Shown: positions 51,598 through 61,736, counted from the stretch's first letter. The stretch is 64,000 bases of DNA from Faecalibacterium prausnitzii (GCF_003287495.1 NZ_PRLE01000001.1:62001-126000), one strand, 5' to 3'. A program made the numbers and translations. The notes: generated from the sequence alone by a model not told the origin.

Positions 51598-51915
51598 TTA
51601 CTTCTTGGAGGAAGCAGCGTTGTCCATGTTCAGCTTCTCGACAGAGCTGATGGCATTCTTGATGAAGCGGATCTTCACACGGTCAGCGCCAGTCTCCAGA
51701 ACGAACGTGTCGTCCTTGATGGCAACCACGCGGCCGACAATGCCGCCGATGGTAGTGACCTGATCGCCAATTTCCAGAGCAGCACGCATGGCGGCGTCTT
51801 TCTTCTCCTGCTTCTTCTGGGGACGATAGATCATGAAATACAGCAGGACGAGCATCAGCGCCAGCGTGAAGAAGAGGCTGATATAGCTTTCGGTGGTAGT
51901 GGTCAGAAAATTCAT
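51598..51915 (-). CDS. yajC: Preprotein translocase subunit YajC
   Basis: This 105-residue protein has one membrane helix (about residues 12-32, ISLFFTLALMLVLLYFM), the conserved YRPQKKQEKK right after it, and a cytosolic domain with LEIGDQVTTIGGIVGRVVAI. YajC is an accessory of SecDF in protein export. Start at 51915 follows GAGAGGAGA. A strong promoter lies 35 nt upstream. tgt is the upstream neighbour, a common pairing. Confidence 0.95.
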   Translation of the reverse strand: MNFLTTTTESYISLFFTLALMLVLLYFMIYRPQKKQEKKDAAMRAALEIGDQVTTIGGIVGRVVAIKDDTFVLETGADRVKIRFIKNAISSVEKLNMDNAASSKK

Positions 51916-51949
51916 CGGGAAAAATCTCCTCTCAAATTCATATAAGAAT

Positions 51950-51978
51950 ATTATATACGTTTATTCGCCCCGTTGCAA
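51950..51978 (-). promoter_or_regulatory. Vegetative promoter of yajC
   Basis: On the minus strand, TTGCAA (51973-51978) and TATAAT (51950-51955) are separated by exactly 17 nt. The -35 lies in a small CCCC/GGGG hairpin just downstream of tgt. Confidence 0.72.
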
Positions 51979-51988
51979 GGGGAATTGC

Positions 51989-53206
<1,218 letters not shown>

Positions 53207-53279
53207 TTATCATCAGCATCGCCCGGGCGATGCTTTGACCCGAAATTTTAAAAATATAAAACGTATTATCGTATAAATG

Positions 53280-54308
53280 TTAGAGAATCAGCATCGCGTC
53301 TCCGAACGAGAAGAAACGGTAACGCTTCTCAACCGCCACTTTATAGGCCGCCATGGTCTTTTCGTAGCCGTACAGCGCGGACACCAGCATGATGAGGGTG
53401 CTCTCCGGCAGGTGGAAGTTGGTGATGAGGCCGTCGATGCAGTTGAACTTGACACCCGGGTACAGGAAGATGGAGGTGTTACCGCTGCAGGCTTTGATCT
53501 CGCCATACTTGGCGGCAACGGCTTCCAGGGTGCGGCAGCTGGTGGTTCCAACCGCAATGACGCGGTGCCCGGCGGCCTTGGTCTCCCGGATGCGCTGGGC
53601 GGTTTCCTCGCTGATGGAGTACCATTCGCTGTGCATCTTGTGGTCCGCGATCTCATCTTCCATCACGGGGCGGAATGTGCCCAGACCCACATGGAGGGTC
53701 ACTTCAGCAATGCCGACCCCCTTGGCCCGGATGGTGTCCATCAGCTCCGGAGTGAAATGCAGGCCGGCTGTGGGCGCTGCGGCACTGCCAAGCTCCTTGG
53801 CATACACCGTCTGGTACTGGCTCTGGTCTTCCAGCTGTTTGGTGATATAGGGCGGCAGCGGCATTTTGCCAAACTCATCCAGTTTTTCATAAAGGGTCTC
53901 TGTGTCATAATAGAATGTAACGTACTTGTTGCCATCCTCCATGGTTTCATCCACCACAGCGGTCAGGGTGCCGTCACCAAAGCTGACCTTGGTGCCGGGC
54001 TGCATCCGCTTGCCGGGCTTTGCCAGGCACTCCCACTGGTCGCCTTTGACCTGACGGAGGAGCAGCAGCTCACAGACAGCGCCGGTGGGCTGCTTGATGC
54101 CAACGATGCGGGCAGGCAGGACCTTGGAATTGTTGACGACGAGCAGGTCGCCCGGCTCCAGATATTCGGGCAGGTCGTGGAAGATCCGGTGCTGGATGCT
54201 GTCGTCTTTCTGGCTCAGAACCATCAGCCGTGCAGAGTCGCGGGGATCTGCGGGCTCCTGTGCAATGAGCTCTTTGGGTAAATCATACCAAAAATCTTTT
54301 TTTAACAT
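53280..54308 (-). CDS. queA: S-adenosylmethionine:tRNA ribosyltransferase-isomerase
   Basis: QueA converts preQ1-tRNA to epoxyqueuosine-tRNA using SAM. The 342-residue product begins MLKKDFWYDLPKELIAQEPA and carries GDLLVVNNSKVLPARI near residue 58, AAPTAGLHFTPELM near 165 and TNFHLPESTLIMLVSA near the end. The frame is open far upstream, but the start at 54308 fits the family and has GGAAAGG upstream. A promoter lies 75 nt upstream, divergent from asd. tgt follows. Confidence 0.95.
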   Translation of the reverse strand: MLKKDFWYDLPKELIAQEPADPRDSARLMVLSQKDDSIQHRIFHDLPEYLEPGDLLVVNNSKVLPARIVGIKQPTGAVCELLLLRQVKGDQWECLAKPGKRMQPGTKVSFGDGTLTAVVDETMEDGNKYVTFYYDTETLYEKLDEFGKMPLPPYITKQLEDQSQYQTVYAKELGSAAAPTAGLHFTPELMDTIRAKGVGIAEVTLHVGLGTFRPVMEDEIADHKMHSEWYSISEETAQRIRETKAAGHRVIAVGTTSCRTLEAVAAKYGEIKACSGNTSIFLYPGVKFNCIDGLITNFHLPESTLIMLVSALYGYEKTMAAYKVAVEKRYRFFSFGDAMLIL

Positions 54309-54331
54309 GAATGCATTTGCCTTTCCGATGA

Positions 54332-54361
54332 TTGACACGAATGCCGTATCAATGTTATCAT
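54332..54361 (+). promoter_or_regulatory. Candidate asd promoter
   Basis: A perfect TTGACA (54332-54337) is followed after 18 nt by TATCAT (54356-54361). It gives a leader of about 90 nt before asd. Confidence 0.5.
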
Positions 54362-54383
54362 AAAATCTGTATAGACAGTCTTT

Positions 54384-54412
54384 ATTATATTGCATTCGTG
54401 CCTGCTTTGCAA
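54384..54412 (-). promoter_or_regulatory. Vegetative promoter of queA
   Basis: On the minus strand, TTGCAA (54407-54412) and TATAAT (54384-54389) are separated by exactly 17 nt. Confidence 0.62.
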
Positions 54413-54458
54413 GCGGCGCTTGTGTAAATTTATCTTTTTGAAAGGAAAGGTACTGGAA

Positions 54459-55541
54459 ATGGAAAAACAGTATAGAGTGGGTATCGTTGGTGCAACGGGT
54501 ATGGTCGGTCAGCGTTTTGTTACGCTGCTGGAGAATCACCCCTGGTTCAAACTGACCACGCTGGCCGCTTCCGGCCGCAGTGCAGGCAAAACCTATGAAG
54601 ATGCAGTCGGTTCCCGCTGGGCTATGACCAGCCCGATGCCGGAGAGCGTGAAGAAGATGGTGGTGCTGGATGCTTCCCACGTGGAAGAAGTCGCCTCTCA
54701 GGTCGATTTTATCTTCTGCGCCGTTAACATGCCCAAAGCCGAGATCAAGGCGCTGGAAGAGGCCTATGCCAAGGCAGAGTGCCCGGTGGTCTCCAACAAC
54801 AGTGCAAACCGCTTTACCCCGGATGTTCCGATGGTCGTGCCGGAGATCAACGCTGACCATATTGAGATCATCCCGGCACAGCGCAAACGTCTGGGTACCA
54901 AGCGCGGTTTTATCGCGGTCAAGTCCAACTGCAGCCTGCAGAGCTATGTGCCTGCCCTGCATCCCCTGATGAAAGACTTTGGCGTCAACAAGGCGCTGGT
55001 CTGCACCTATCAGGCCATTTCCGGCGCAGGCAAGACCTTTGACCGGATGCCCGAGATCATCGACAATGTCATCCCCTATATCGGTGGTGAGGAAGAGAAG
55101 AGTGAGCGCGAGCCGCTGAAGCTGTGGGGCCACATTGAGGGCAATGAGATCGTCAATGCAGAGAAGCCCACCATCACGGCGCAGTGTTTCCGTGTGCCGG
55201 TCTCCGATGGCCACACCGCTGCCGTGTTTGTGAGTTTTGATAAAAAGCCCACCAAAGAGCAGATGCTTGAGGCCTGGGCAAATTTCCGCGGCCCCGCACA
55301 GGAGCTCAACCTGCCCAGCGCTCCCAAGCAGTTCCTGCACTACTTTGAGGAAGCGGACCGTCCGCAGCCCAAGCTGGACCGCAATACCGAGAACGGTATG
55401 GCTGTCTGCATTGGCCGCCTGCGGGAGGACACCCTGTTTGATTACAAGTTTGCCTGCATGAGCCACAACACCCTGCGCGGTGCTGCAGGCGGCGCTGTCC
55501 TGCTGGCAGAGCTGCTGGCAGCCAAGGGCTATTTTGACTAA
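54459..55541 (+). CDS. asd: Aspartate-semialdehyde dehydrogenase
   Basis: Asd reduces aspartyl phosphate to the semialdehyde, the branch point to lysine/DAP, threonine and methionine. This 360-residue protein has the NADP loop VGIVGATGMVGQRFV near residue 8, the catalytic Cys in VKSNCSLQSY near residue 153, and the His in DGHTAAVFVS near 248. It resembles the longer archaeal/fungal-type branch rather than the short Gram-negative type. ATG 54459 follows AAAGGAAAGG. dapA and dapB follow in the same direction. Confidence 0.94.
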   Translation: MEKQYRVGIVGATGMVGQRFVTLLENHPWFKLTTLAASGRSAGKTYEDAVGSRWAMTSPMPESVKKMVVLDASHVEEVASQVDFIFCAVNMPKAEIKALEEAYAKAECPVVSNNSANRFTPDVPMVVPEINADHIEIIPAQRKRLGTKRGFIAVKSNCSLQSYVPALHPLMKDFGVNKALVCTYQAISGAGKTFDRMPEIIDNVIPYIGGEEEKSEREPLKLWGHIEGNEIVNAEKPTITAQCFRVPVSDGHTAAVFVSFDKKPTKEQMLEAWANFRGPAQELNLPSAPKQFLHYFEEADRPQPKLDRNTENGMAVCIGRLREDTLFDYKFACMSHNTLRGAAGGAVLLAELLAAKGYFD

Positions 55542-55576
55542 TCTGCGCACAATGCGTTGCAAAGGAGTTTTTTAGC

Positions 55577-56470
55577 ATGAAGAATCCTGTCTTTACGGGT
55601 GCGGCTGTCGCCATTATCACCCCGATGTATGAGGACGGCAGTGTCAATTTTGACGAGCTGGGCCGTATCATTGAGGATCAGATCGCACGGGGAACGGACG
55701 CCGTTGTCATCTGCGGCACCACCGGCGAGTGCTCTACCATGACCGATGAGGAGCAGCTGGCTGCCATCAAATTTACGGTCGATACGGTCAATCACCGCGT
55801 CCCCGTCGTGGCAGGTGCAGGTTCCAACGATACCGATCACGGCTGTGCACTGGCGGCAAAATCTGCTGCCTGCGGCGCGGATGCCCTGCTGCTGGTGACT
55901 CCGTACTACAACAAAACCAGCCAGGCGGGCCTGGTGGCTCACTTTACCGCCATGGCCGAAGCCGGCGGCATCCCGGTCATCCTGTACAACGTGCCCTCCC
56001 GCACGGGCCTGAACATTGCGCCGGAAACGGCTCTGGAGCTGAGCAAGCATCCGCTCATCAACGGCCTGAAAGAGGCTTCCGGCAACATTTCTCAGGTGGC
56101 AAAGATCGCGCAGCTCTGCGGCGATGACCTGAACCTCTATTCCGGCAATGATGACCAGGTGGTTCCCCTGCTGTCTCTGGGCGGCAAGGGCGTTATCAGC
56201 GTGGTCTCCAACGTCAAGCCGGAGCTGGTACACAACTGCTGCAAGGCATGGTTTGAGGGAGATGCGGCAAGGGCCTGCGCCCTGCAGCTGGAAATGCTGC
56301 CCCTGTGCGAGGCTCTGTTCTGCGAGGTGAACCCCATCCCGGTCAAGTACGCGATGAATGTACTGGGCTGGAACGCAGGCGAGTGCCGCCTGCCGCTGGT
56401 GGAGCCCAGCGATGAGCACAAGACCAAGATCGAGCAGGCTCTGGTGGAAGCCGGTCTGATCAAAGAATAA
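55577..56470 (+). CDS. dapA: 4-hydroxy-tetrahydrodipicolinate synthase
   Basis: DapA condenses aspartate semialdehyde with pyruvate. This 297-residue TIM barrel has GTTGECSTM near residue 48, the Tyr in LYNVPSRTG near 138 and the Schiff-base Lys in NGLKEASGN near 165. The start ATG follows AAAGGAG. It sits 35 nt after asd and leads to dapB, with a hairpin between. DAP is needed for peptidoglycan and, in spore formers, dipicolinate. Confidence 0.96.
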   Translation: MKNPVFTGAAVAIITPMYEDGSVNFDELGRIIEDQIARGTDAVVICGTTGECSTMTDEEQLAAIKFTVDTVNHRVPVVAGAGSNDTDHGCALAAKSAACGADALLLVTPYYNKTSQAGLVAHFTAMAEAGGIPVILYNVPSRTGLNIAPETALELSKHPLINGLKEASGNISQVAKIAQLCGDDLNLYSGNDDQVVPLLSLGGKGVISVVSNVKPELVHNCCKAWFEGDAARACALQLEMLPLCEALFCEVNPIPVKYAMNVLGWNAGECRLPLVEPSDEHKTKIEQALVEAGLIKE

Positions 56471-56483
56471 CACACGTTGGCAG

Positions 56484-56516
56484 ATGCCCGGCGAGAGGAT
56501 TCTTCCGGGCATTTTG
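56484..56516 (+). terminator. Hairpin between dapA and dapB
   Basis: ATGCCCGG pairs with CCGGGCAT around a 13-nt loop, followed by TTTTG. The T-run is short, so it may be a partial terminator or an mRNA stabiliser within the operon. Confidence 0.5.
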
Positions 56517-56552
56517 CCGTATTCTGCATTGCAGGAAAAAGAGGTAAAAACC

Positions 56553-57311
56553 ATGACGGATATTATCATTCAGGGGATTGGCGGCCGGATGGGCCATGTG
56601 CTGTGCGACCTGATCGCCCAGAGGGAGGACTGCCGCGTCATTGCCGGCATTGATGTGAAAGACGGCGAGCAGAACGGCATTCCCGTGTATGACAGTCTGG
56701 ACAAGCTGGAGGGCAAGGGCGATGTCATCATCGATTTCAGCTCCCCTGCTGCCGTGGAAAAGGCCCTGCCCTACTGTGAGGCTCACAAGCTGCCCATCGT
56801 GGTCTGCACCACGGGCCTTTCCGAAGAGCTGCAGCTCAAGGTGGTGCAGCTGTCCCGTAGCATCCCGGTGTTCAAGAGCGCCAACATGTCCATGGGCATC
56901 AATGTCCTGTCGGAGCTGTGCAAGCGTGCTTCGGCCATCCTGGGCGTGAATTACGACGTGGAGATCGTGGAACAGCATCACCACAACAAGTTGGATGCCC
57001 CCAGCGGCACGGCCCTGATGCTGGCAGACGCGATCAATGAGGAGAACGATGGCGCTTACCACTACGTCTATGACCGTTCCTCTGTGCGCCAGAAGCGTGA
57101 CCCGAAAGAGATCGGCATCAGCTCGGTGCGCGGCGGCAGCATCGTGGGCGACCACGAGGTACTGTTCTGCGGCCCGGACGAGGTCATCACCCTCAAGCAC
57201 ACCGCCTATTCCCGCAATATTTTTGCAAATGGAGCCATCAACGCGGCTGTTTATCTTGCGAAAAAGGAGCCGGGGCTGTACAATATGAGTGATATGATCG
57301 CGGAAATGTGA
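56553..57311 (+). CDS. dapB: 4-hydroxy-tetrahydrodipicolinate reductase
   Basis: DapB makes tetrahydrodipicolinate with NAD(P)H. This 252-residue protein starts MTDIIIQGIGGRMGHVL (nucleotide loop) and has VDVIIDFS-type FSSPAAV near residue 62, and EQHHHNKLDAPSGTA near 135, which holds the catalytic His and Lys. ATG 56553 follows AAAAGAGG, which decides it over upstream starts. It is followed by the ACT-domain gene after 58 nt. Confidence 0.96.
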   Translation: MTDIIIQGIGGRMGHVLCDLIAQREDCRVIAGIDVKDGEQNGIPVYDSLDKLEGKGDVIIDFSSPAAVEKALPYCEAHKLPIVVCTTGLSEELQLKVVQLSRSIPVFKSANMSMGINVLSELCKRASAILGVNYDVEIVEQHHHNKLDAPSGTALMLADAINEENDGAYHYVYDRSSVRQKRDPKEIGISSVRGGSIVGDHEVLFCGPDEVITLKHTAYSRNIFANGAINAAVYLAKKEPGLYNMSDMIAEM

Positions 57312-57369
57312 GCCAGATGTCACATGTTTCTCCGCTGAGGCCCGCAAGGGCAGAATGGAGGGTTTTCTT

Positions 57370-57837
57370 ATGTACGGTGTTTCCAAAATCAGCATTGAGC
57401 CAAGCCTCATGATGATCAGCGTGCAGGATGTCGAGTTCAAAGGCAACAGCCTGGCACGCTATTTGCAGATCTTTGCCGACACAGGCGTTGTGGTGGATAT
57501 GATCAGTCAGAGCGCTCCCCATGGCACCACGATGGATTTCAGCTTTACGGCATCCAGCAGTGACCTGCCGTTGGTGATGAAAGCCATTTCGGCAGCCAAT
57601 CTGGATAAGGACGCCAAAGCGGCTCCCCTCATCAGCGTGGGCTATTCTAAGCTGAACCTGTTTGGCGAAGAGATGGTCACCAGCTGCGGTGTGGCCGCCC
57701 GTGCTCTGAATGCCCTTGCCATGGCAGGCATTGAGGTGCTGCTGATCACCACCAGCGATCTGGATATCTCCCTGCTGGTGCGGGCGGAGAACGAAGATGC
57801 CGCCTATGAAGCCCTGAAGAAAGCATACGAGCTGTAA
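57370..57837 (+). CDS. Stand-alone ACT-domain protein (aspartokinase regulatory-like)
   Basis: This 155-residue protein has two ACT-type repeats as in the regulatory C-terminus of aspartokinase: ISIEPSLMMISVQDVEFKG near the start, and GVAARALNALAMAGIEVLLI near residue 110, ending in a helix. There is no kinase domain. ATG 57370 follows GGAGGG. Its place after asd-dapA-dapB suggests it senses lysine or DAP and acts on a separate aspartokinase; that is inference. It could also be an amino acid-binding regulator of unknown target. Confidence 0.8.
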   Translation: MYGVSKISIEPSLMMISVQDVEFKGNSLARYLQIFADTGVVVDMISQSAPHGTTMDFSFTASSSDLPLVMKAISAANLDKDAKAAPLISVGYSKLNLFGEEMVTSCGVAARALNALAMAGIEVLLITTSDLDISLLVRAENEDAAYEALKKAYEL

Positions 57838-57878
57838 CTTCCCGGATCTGCTTCATTAAAAATTTTACAGGCAAAAAG

Positions 57879-57928
57879 AAAGCCCGGAACGGCTTCTCCG
57901 TACATGAGAAAACCGTTCCGGGCTTTTT
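57879..57928. terminator. Bidirectional terminator between the dap operon and tyrS
   Basis: AAAGCCCGGAACGG pairs perfectly with CCGTTCCGGGCTTT, with T-runs on both strands. Confidence 0.92.
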
Positions 57929-57959
57929 ACAATCAAATCGACAGGCCTTGCGGGGCTTA

Positions 57960-59177
57960 TTACAGCGTCACTTTGTGGTAGACCTTTTTCCCCTTTTTGA
58001 TGACGATGCCCTTTGCCAGCTGTTCAGCGGTAAAGCTGGCCGTGGGAGCCGAAACTTTTTCGCCATCCACCAGGACGCCTCCCTGGGTGACGAGGCGGCG
58101 GGCCTCACCGTTGGAGGCAGCCAGACCGGCCTTGACCATCAAGGTCAGGATGCCGATGGAGCCATCGTTCAGGTCCGCGTCCGTCAGCTGGGTGGTGGGC
58201 ATGTGCTCGGTGTCAGCCTCGCCGCTGAACAGAGCACGGGCGGCGTTCTGGGCCTTGACAGCCTCTTCCTCACCGTGGACCATCTTGGTCAGCTCATAGG
58301 CCAGGATCTCCTTGGCCTCATTCAGGCGCTCGTCTTTCCAGGTGCTCATCTCGTCGATCTGCTCCAGAGGCAGGAACGTCAGCATCCGGATGCACTTCAT
58401 GACATCGGCATCACCGACATTGCGCCAGTACTGGTAGAACTCGAACGGGCTGGTCTTGTTGGGGTCGAGCCAGACAGCGTTGCCAGCGGTCTTGCCCATC
58501 TTCTTGCCCTGAGAATCGGTCAGCAGGGTGATGGTCATAGCGTAGGCATCTTTCCCCAACTTACGGCGGATAAGCTCCGTACCGCCCAGCATATTGCTCC
58601 ACTGATCGTCGCCGCCAAACTGCATATTGCAGCCGTAGTGCTGGAACATGTAGTAGAAGTCGTAGCTCTGCATGATCATGTAGTTGAACTCGAGGAACGA
58701 CAGGCCTTTCTCCATGCGCTGTTTGTAGCACTCGGCACGGAGCATGTTGTTAACGGAGAAGCAGGCACCTACTTCACGCAGCAGCTCCACGTAGTTCAGG
58801 TTCAGCAGCCAGTCGGCGTTGTTCAGCATCAGAGCCTTGCCCTCAGAGAAGTCAATGAAATGCTCCATCTGCTTTTTGAAGCAGGCAGCATTGTGGGCAA
58901 TGTCCTCCTTGGTGAGCATCTTGCGCATGTCGGTACGGCCGGAGGGATCGCCGATCATGGTGGTGCCGCCGCCAATCAGGGCGATGGGGCGGTTGCCGGC
59001 CATCTGCAGCCGCTTCATCAGGGTCAGGGCCATAAAATGGCCGGCAGTCAGGCTGTCAGCGGTGCAGTCAAAGCCGATGTAGAATGTTGCCTTGCCGTTG
59101 TTGATGAGGTCAATGATCTCTTCGTCGGTGATCTGCGCCACCAGGCCGCGGGCTTTGAGTTCTTCGTACAAAGTCAT
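57960..59177 (-). CDS. tyrS: Tyrosyl-tRNA synthetase
   Basis: This 405-residue class I synthetase has the HIGH-equivalent in DCTADSLTAGHFMALTLMKR near residue 38, the KMSKS-type loop in SQGKKMGKTAGNAVW near 230, and a C-terminal S4 domain with GEARRLVTQGGVLVDGEK. Start at 59177 follows AGGAGGA. A tyrosine T-box leader lies directly upstream and controls it. Length matches the TyrS1/TyrZ range; sub-type not decided. Confidence 0.96.
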   Translation of the reverse strand: MTLYEELKARGLVAQITDEEIIDLINNGKATFYIGFDCTADSLTAGHFMALTLMKRLQMAGNRPIALIGGGTTMIGDPSGRTDMRKMLTKEDIAHNAACFKKQMEHFIDFSEGKALMLNNADWLLNLNYVELLREVGACFSVNNMLRAECYKQRMEKGLSFLEFNYMIMQSYDFYYMFQHYGCNMQFGGDDQWSNMLGGTELIRRKLGKDAYAMTITLLTDSQGKKMGKTAGNAVWLDPNKTSPFEFYQYWRNVGDADVMKCIRMLTFLPLEQIDEMSTWKDERLNEAKEILAYELTKMVHGEEEAVKAQNAARALFSGEADTEHMPTTQLTDADLNDGSIGILTLMVKAGLAASNGEARRLVTQGGVLVDGEKVSAPTASFTAEQLAKGIVIKKGKKVYHKVTL

Positions 59178-59210
59178 AGAAAAATCCTCCTGTTTCTGGG
59201 GCAGAGGGAA

Positions 59211-59253
59211 AAGAAAACGCCCTCTGCCAAACGTGAAATTTGGCAGAGGGCGA
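59211..59253 (-). terminator. T-box terminator before tyrS
   Basis: On the minus strand, CGCCCTCTGCCAAATTT pairs with AAACGTTTGGCAGAGGGCG-type sequence and is followed by TTTTCTTTT. It competes with the antiterminator formed by the T-box sequence. Confidence 0.9.
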
Positions 59254-59498
59254 GAAAAATCGCGGTACCACCTCTGTTTGCCGCTCCCTCACGGAAACGG
59301 CCTCACGAGTGCACTCCTCAGAGACGGAGGACACTCCTGCGTTTGTAACGCTCGCACGCGGCACAGCCTACTGGAAAATTCGTTCAGCCTGCAGCTCCGG
59401 GAGGTATTTCGCCTGCTGTTCTGCACGCCCCTTGCACCAACCGGGGCCTCTCTGGGCAGAACCGTTCAGGGTACTTATTCCCGTCATCGCTTTTCACA
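59211..59498 (-). ncRNA. Tyrosine T-box riboswitch leader of tyrS
   Basis: The T-box sequence AGGTGGTACCGCG lies at 59262-59274 (minus strand), before a GC-rich terminator and tyrS. The 5' half has a long stem I with the AGAGAGG bulge and a GGTTGGTGCAAGG distal loop. The codon UAC (59404-59406) in GAAATACC on the 3' side of stem I is the likely specifier, matching tRNA-Tyr. Uncharged tRNA would bind and favour the antiterminator. The base after the specifier is C, whereas a purine is usual there. Confidence 0.92.
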
Positions 59499-59504
59499 AG
59501 GGTT

Positions 59505-59533
59505 AGTTTATCACACGAAAAGCGGGTTGTCAA
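59505..59533 (-). promoter_or_regulatory. Promoter of the tyrS T-box leader
   Basis: On the minus strand, TTGACA (59528-59533) and TAAACT (59505-59510) are separated by 17 nt. The -35 lies at the very end of recN. Confidence 0.66.
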
Positions 59534-61200
59534 CGCCCATTCCGGGTCTGCTCCAGCATTTCGCGGGCATTGGCGCGAGAAAGCTCCGTCACGTGGTCGC
59601 CGGAGATGAGATGCGCCAGTGCATCCACGCGGCCGTCTTCATCCAGCGGATGGATCTCGGTATAGGTCCGCTCATTGGCGATGTTTTTCTGGATCAGCAG
59701 GTGGCAGTCCGCCAGGGCCGCGATCTGCGCCGTGTGGGTGATGCACAGAATCTGATGTCCCTCTGCACTCTGGCGCAGTACCTCACCAATACGGCTGGCT
59801 GCTTTGCCCGAAACGCCGCTGTCGATCTCATCGTAAATGACGGTCGGCACAGCGTCTTTGTCTGCCATGGCGTTTTTGATGGCCAGCGTGATGCGGCTCA
59901 GCTCACCGCCCGAGGCGATTTTCGCCAGCGGTTTGGGCGCTTCACCGGGGTTTGTGGAGATATAAAACTCGACGCTGTCCTGCCCGTGGCTGGCCAGAGG
60001 CCCGCGGGCGTGGTGCAGAGTCATCCGCACACCGGGCATGTTCAGGAAGTCCAGTGTCCCAGAGATTCGTTTGTTCAGCTCTTCAAAGGCTTTCAGGCGG
60101 GTCTGCGTCAGTGTCTCTGCCTTTTCCCGAGCCAGAACGTACAGCCGATGCTGCTCTGCCTGCAGATGTTCTACCCGCTCCTGGGAAGACTGGATCAGTT
60201 CCAGCTCCTCCCGGGCTTTCTGCCCGAACGCGATGATATCCTCGACCGTATCACCATACTTCCGTTTGAGTTTATAAATGAGATCAATGCGCTGCTCGAT
60301 CTCATCCAGTTCGGCGTCATTGGTCTCATAGGCGTCCAGACGGCCGATCAGGTCTGCAGCAGCGTCTTTTGCATTGTAGTAAAGGTCCAGCAGCTGCCCG
60401 GCACTGGTCGAGAGCTCGCCGTCCAGCTGGGCGGCCGCGTCCACGGCATTGGAGGCCTCCCCCAGCAGATCGACAGCACCCGGGGTCTCATCGTCACCGG
60501 AGAGCAGCGCATAGCATTGCGCGATGCGGTCCCGGATGGTAGAAGCATTGGACAGTACCTTGCGGCGGCTTTCCAGCGTCTGCTCTTCCCCGGCGGTCAG
60601 CGCGGCATCTTCGATCTCCTGCACCTGATAGCTCAACAGGTCGATACGGCGCTGTTTTTCACTCTCGTCCGTAATCTGAGCGTCCAGTTCCCGCTTGATC
60701 TTGACCAGCTCCCGATAAACGGCATAATACTCCTGATACTCGGTACGATTCTGGGCATAGGCGTCCAGAATGCTCTCGTGGTGGGCCGGGTTCAACAGTC
60801 CAACGGAATCGTGCTGGCCGTTGATGTTGATGAGCCCGCCGCACAACTCCCGCAAGATCGCTGCGGTGGCAGGCATCCCGTTGATGCGGCAGGTGCTCTT
60901 GCCCTCAGCGGTGATCTCACGGCTCAGGAGCAGTGCTTCAGAGCGCTCATACCCGGCTTTTTCCAGACTGTCCAGCACAGCAGGCGGAACATTTTCAAAT
61001 GCCGCCCGGATCACCGCCTTTGCAGCACCGGTACGCACCAGATCTTTGGAGGTACGGTTGCCAAGAATGGCGTTGATGGAATCAATGAGAATGGATTTGC
61101 CCGCGCCCGTCTCGCCCGTGAGGACGTTGAGGCCTTTTTCAAAATGGACATTGGCCTTTTGGATGACGGCCACATTTTCAATTTGCAGGCTGCTTAACAT
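59530..61200 (-). CDS. recN: DNA repair protein RecN
   Basis: RecN is a 556-residue SMC-like ATPase that acts early at double-strand breaks. The N-terminal P-loop is TGETGAGKSILIDSI near residue 31. Long coiled-coil arms span about 150-350. The C-terminal ABC signature lies in ASGGELSRITLAIK and Walker B in IYDEIDSGVSG. Start at 61200 (MLSSLQIENVAVIQ) fits the family. argR is 30 nt upstream; the dxs-tlyA-nadK-argR-recN order is the standard Firmicutes one. Confidence 0.97.
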   Translation of the reverse strand: MLSSLQIENVAVIQKANVHFEKGLNVLTGETGAGKSILIDSINAILGNRTSKDLVRTGAAKAVIRAAFENVPPAVLDSLEKAGYERSEALLLSREITAEGKSTCRINGMPATAAILRELCGGLININGQHDSVGLLNPAHHESILDAYAQNRTEYQEYYAVYRELVKIKRELDAQITDESEKQRRIDLLSYQVQEIEDAALTAGEEQTLESRRKVLSNASTIRDRIAQCYALLSGDDETPGAVDLLGEASNAVDAAAQLDGELSTSAGQLLDLYYNAKDAAADLIGRLDAYETNDAELDEIEQRIDLIYKLKRKYGDTVEDIIAFGQKAREELELIQSSQERVEHLQAEQHRLYVLAREKAETLTQTRLKAFEELNKRISGTLDFLNMPGVRMTLHHARGPLASHGQDSVEFYISTNPGEAPKPLAKIASGGELSRITLAIKNAMADKDAVPTVIYDEIDSGVSGKAASRIGEVLRQSAEGHQILCITHTAQIAALADCHLLIQKNIANERTYTEIHPLDEDGRVDALAHLISGDHVTELSRANAREMLEQTRNGR

Positions 61201-61230
61201 GCTTTGTTCTCCTGCCCTACCCTTTTCTTG

Positions 61231-61719
61231 TTAGTGCTGCCCGATGTGGTGGGTCAGCTCATTGCAGATGGTTTTGGCATCCCGTTCGGAACGCGCCACA
61301 ATGAGGAACGTATCATCACCGGAAAGGGTACCGACAACATTCTTCCACTTGAGCGCGTCAAACACCTCGCAGGCAGCATTTGCCATGCCGGAGTAGCATT
61401 TTACCAGCACTACATGGCCGGCATAGTCTACCCCCAGCACCGACTCGTGAAAGATCGTTTCAAAGCGGCCCTGCATTTTAGGGTTCAGACTCTCATTGTG
61501 GCTGGAAACGTAGCGGTAGCCATCACTGGTGGCTGCTTTGACCAGGCAAAGCTCCCGGATATCCCGGGAGATGGTAGCCTGCGTGACAGCAAAGCCTTCT
61601 TCCCGCAGGTGCTCCAGCAATACCTCCTGCCGGCTGATGGGATGCTCCTGAATCAGCCGCAGAATCGTCTGCTGACGCTCGGCTTTCCCTTTGGCGTCTC
61701 CGGAAGTGGTTCGGTTCAT
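61231..61719 (-). CDS. argR: Arginine repressor ArgR/AhrC
   Basis: This 162-residue hexameric regulator senses arginine. The N-terminal winged helix has QTILRLIQEHPISRQEVLLE and VTQATISRDIRELCL. The C-terminal oligomerisation domain has GTLSGDDTFLIVARSE, where the two Asp bind arginine. ATG at 61719 was chosen over TTG at 61725 because AGAGGGA is well spaced. It lies between nadK and recN on the same strand; the site is conserved by position in Firmicutes. Confidence 0.93.
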   Translation of the reverse strand: MNRTTSGDAKGKAERQQTILRLIQEHPISRQEVLLEHLREEGFAVTQATISRDIRELCLVKAATSDGYRYVSSHNESLNPKMQGRFETIFHESVLGVDYAGHVVLVKCYSGMANAACEVFDALKWKNVVGTLSGDDTFLIVARSERDAKTICNELTHHIGQH

Positions 61720-61736
61720 ACGCAATCCCTCTTTCG

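Noticed and set aside
57948-61197. Long plus-strand open frames opposite tyrS and recN
   Set aside because: Antisense to two clear genes and to the T-box leader; no supporting motif.
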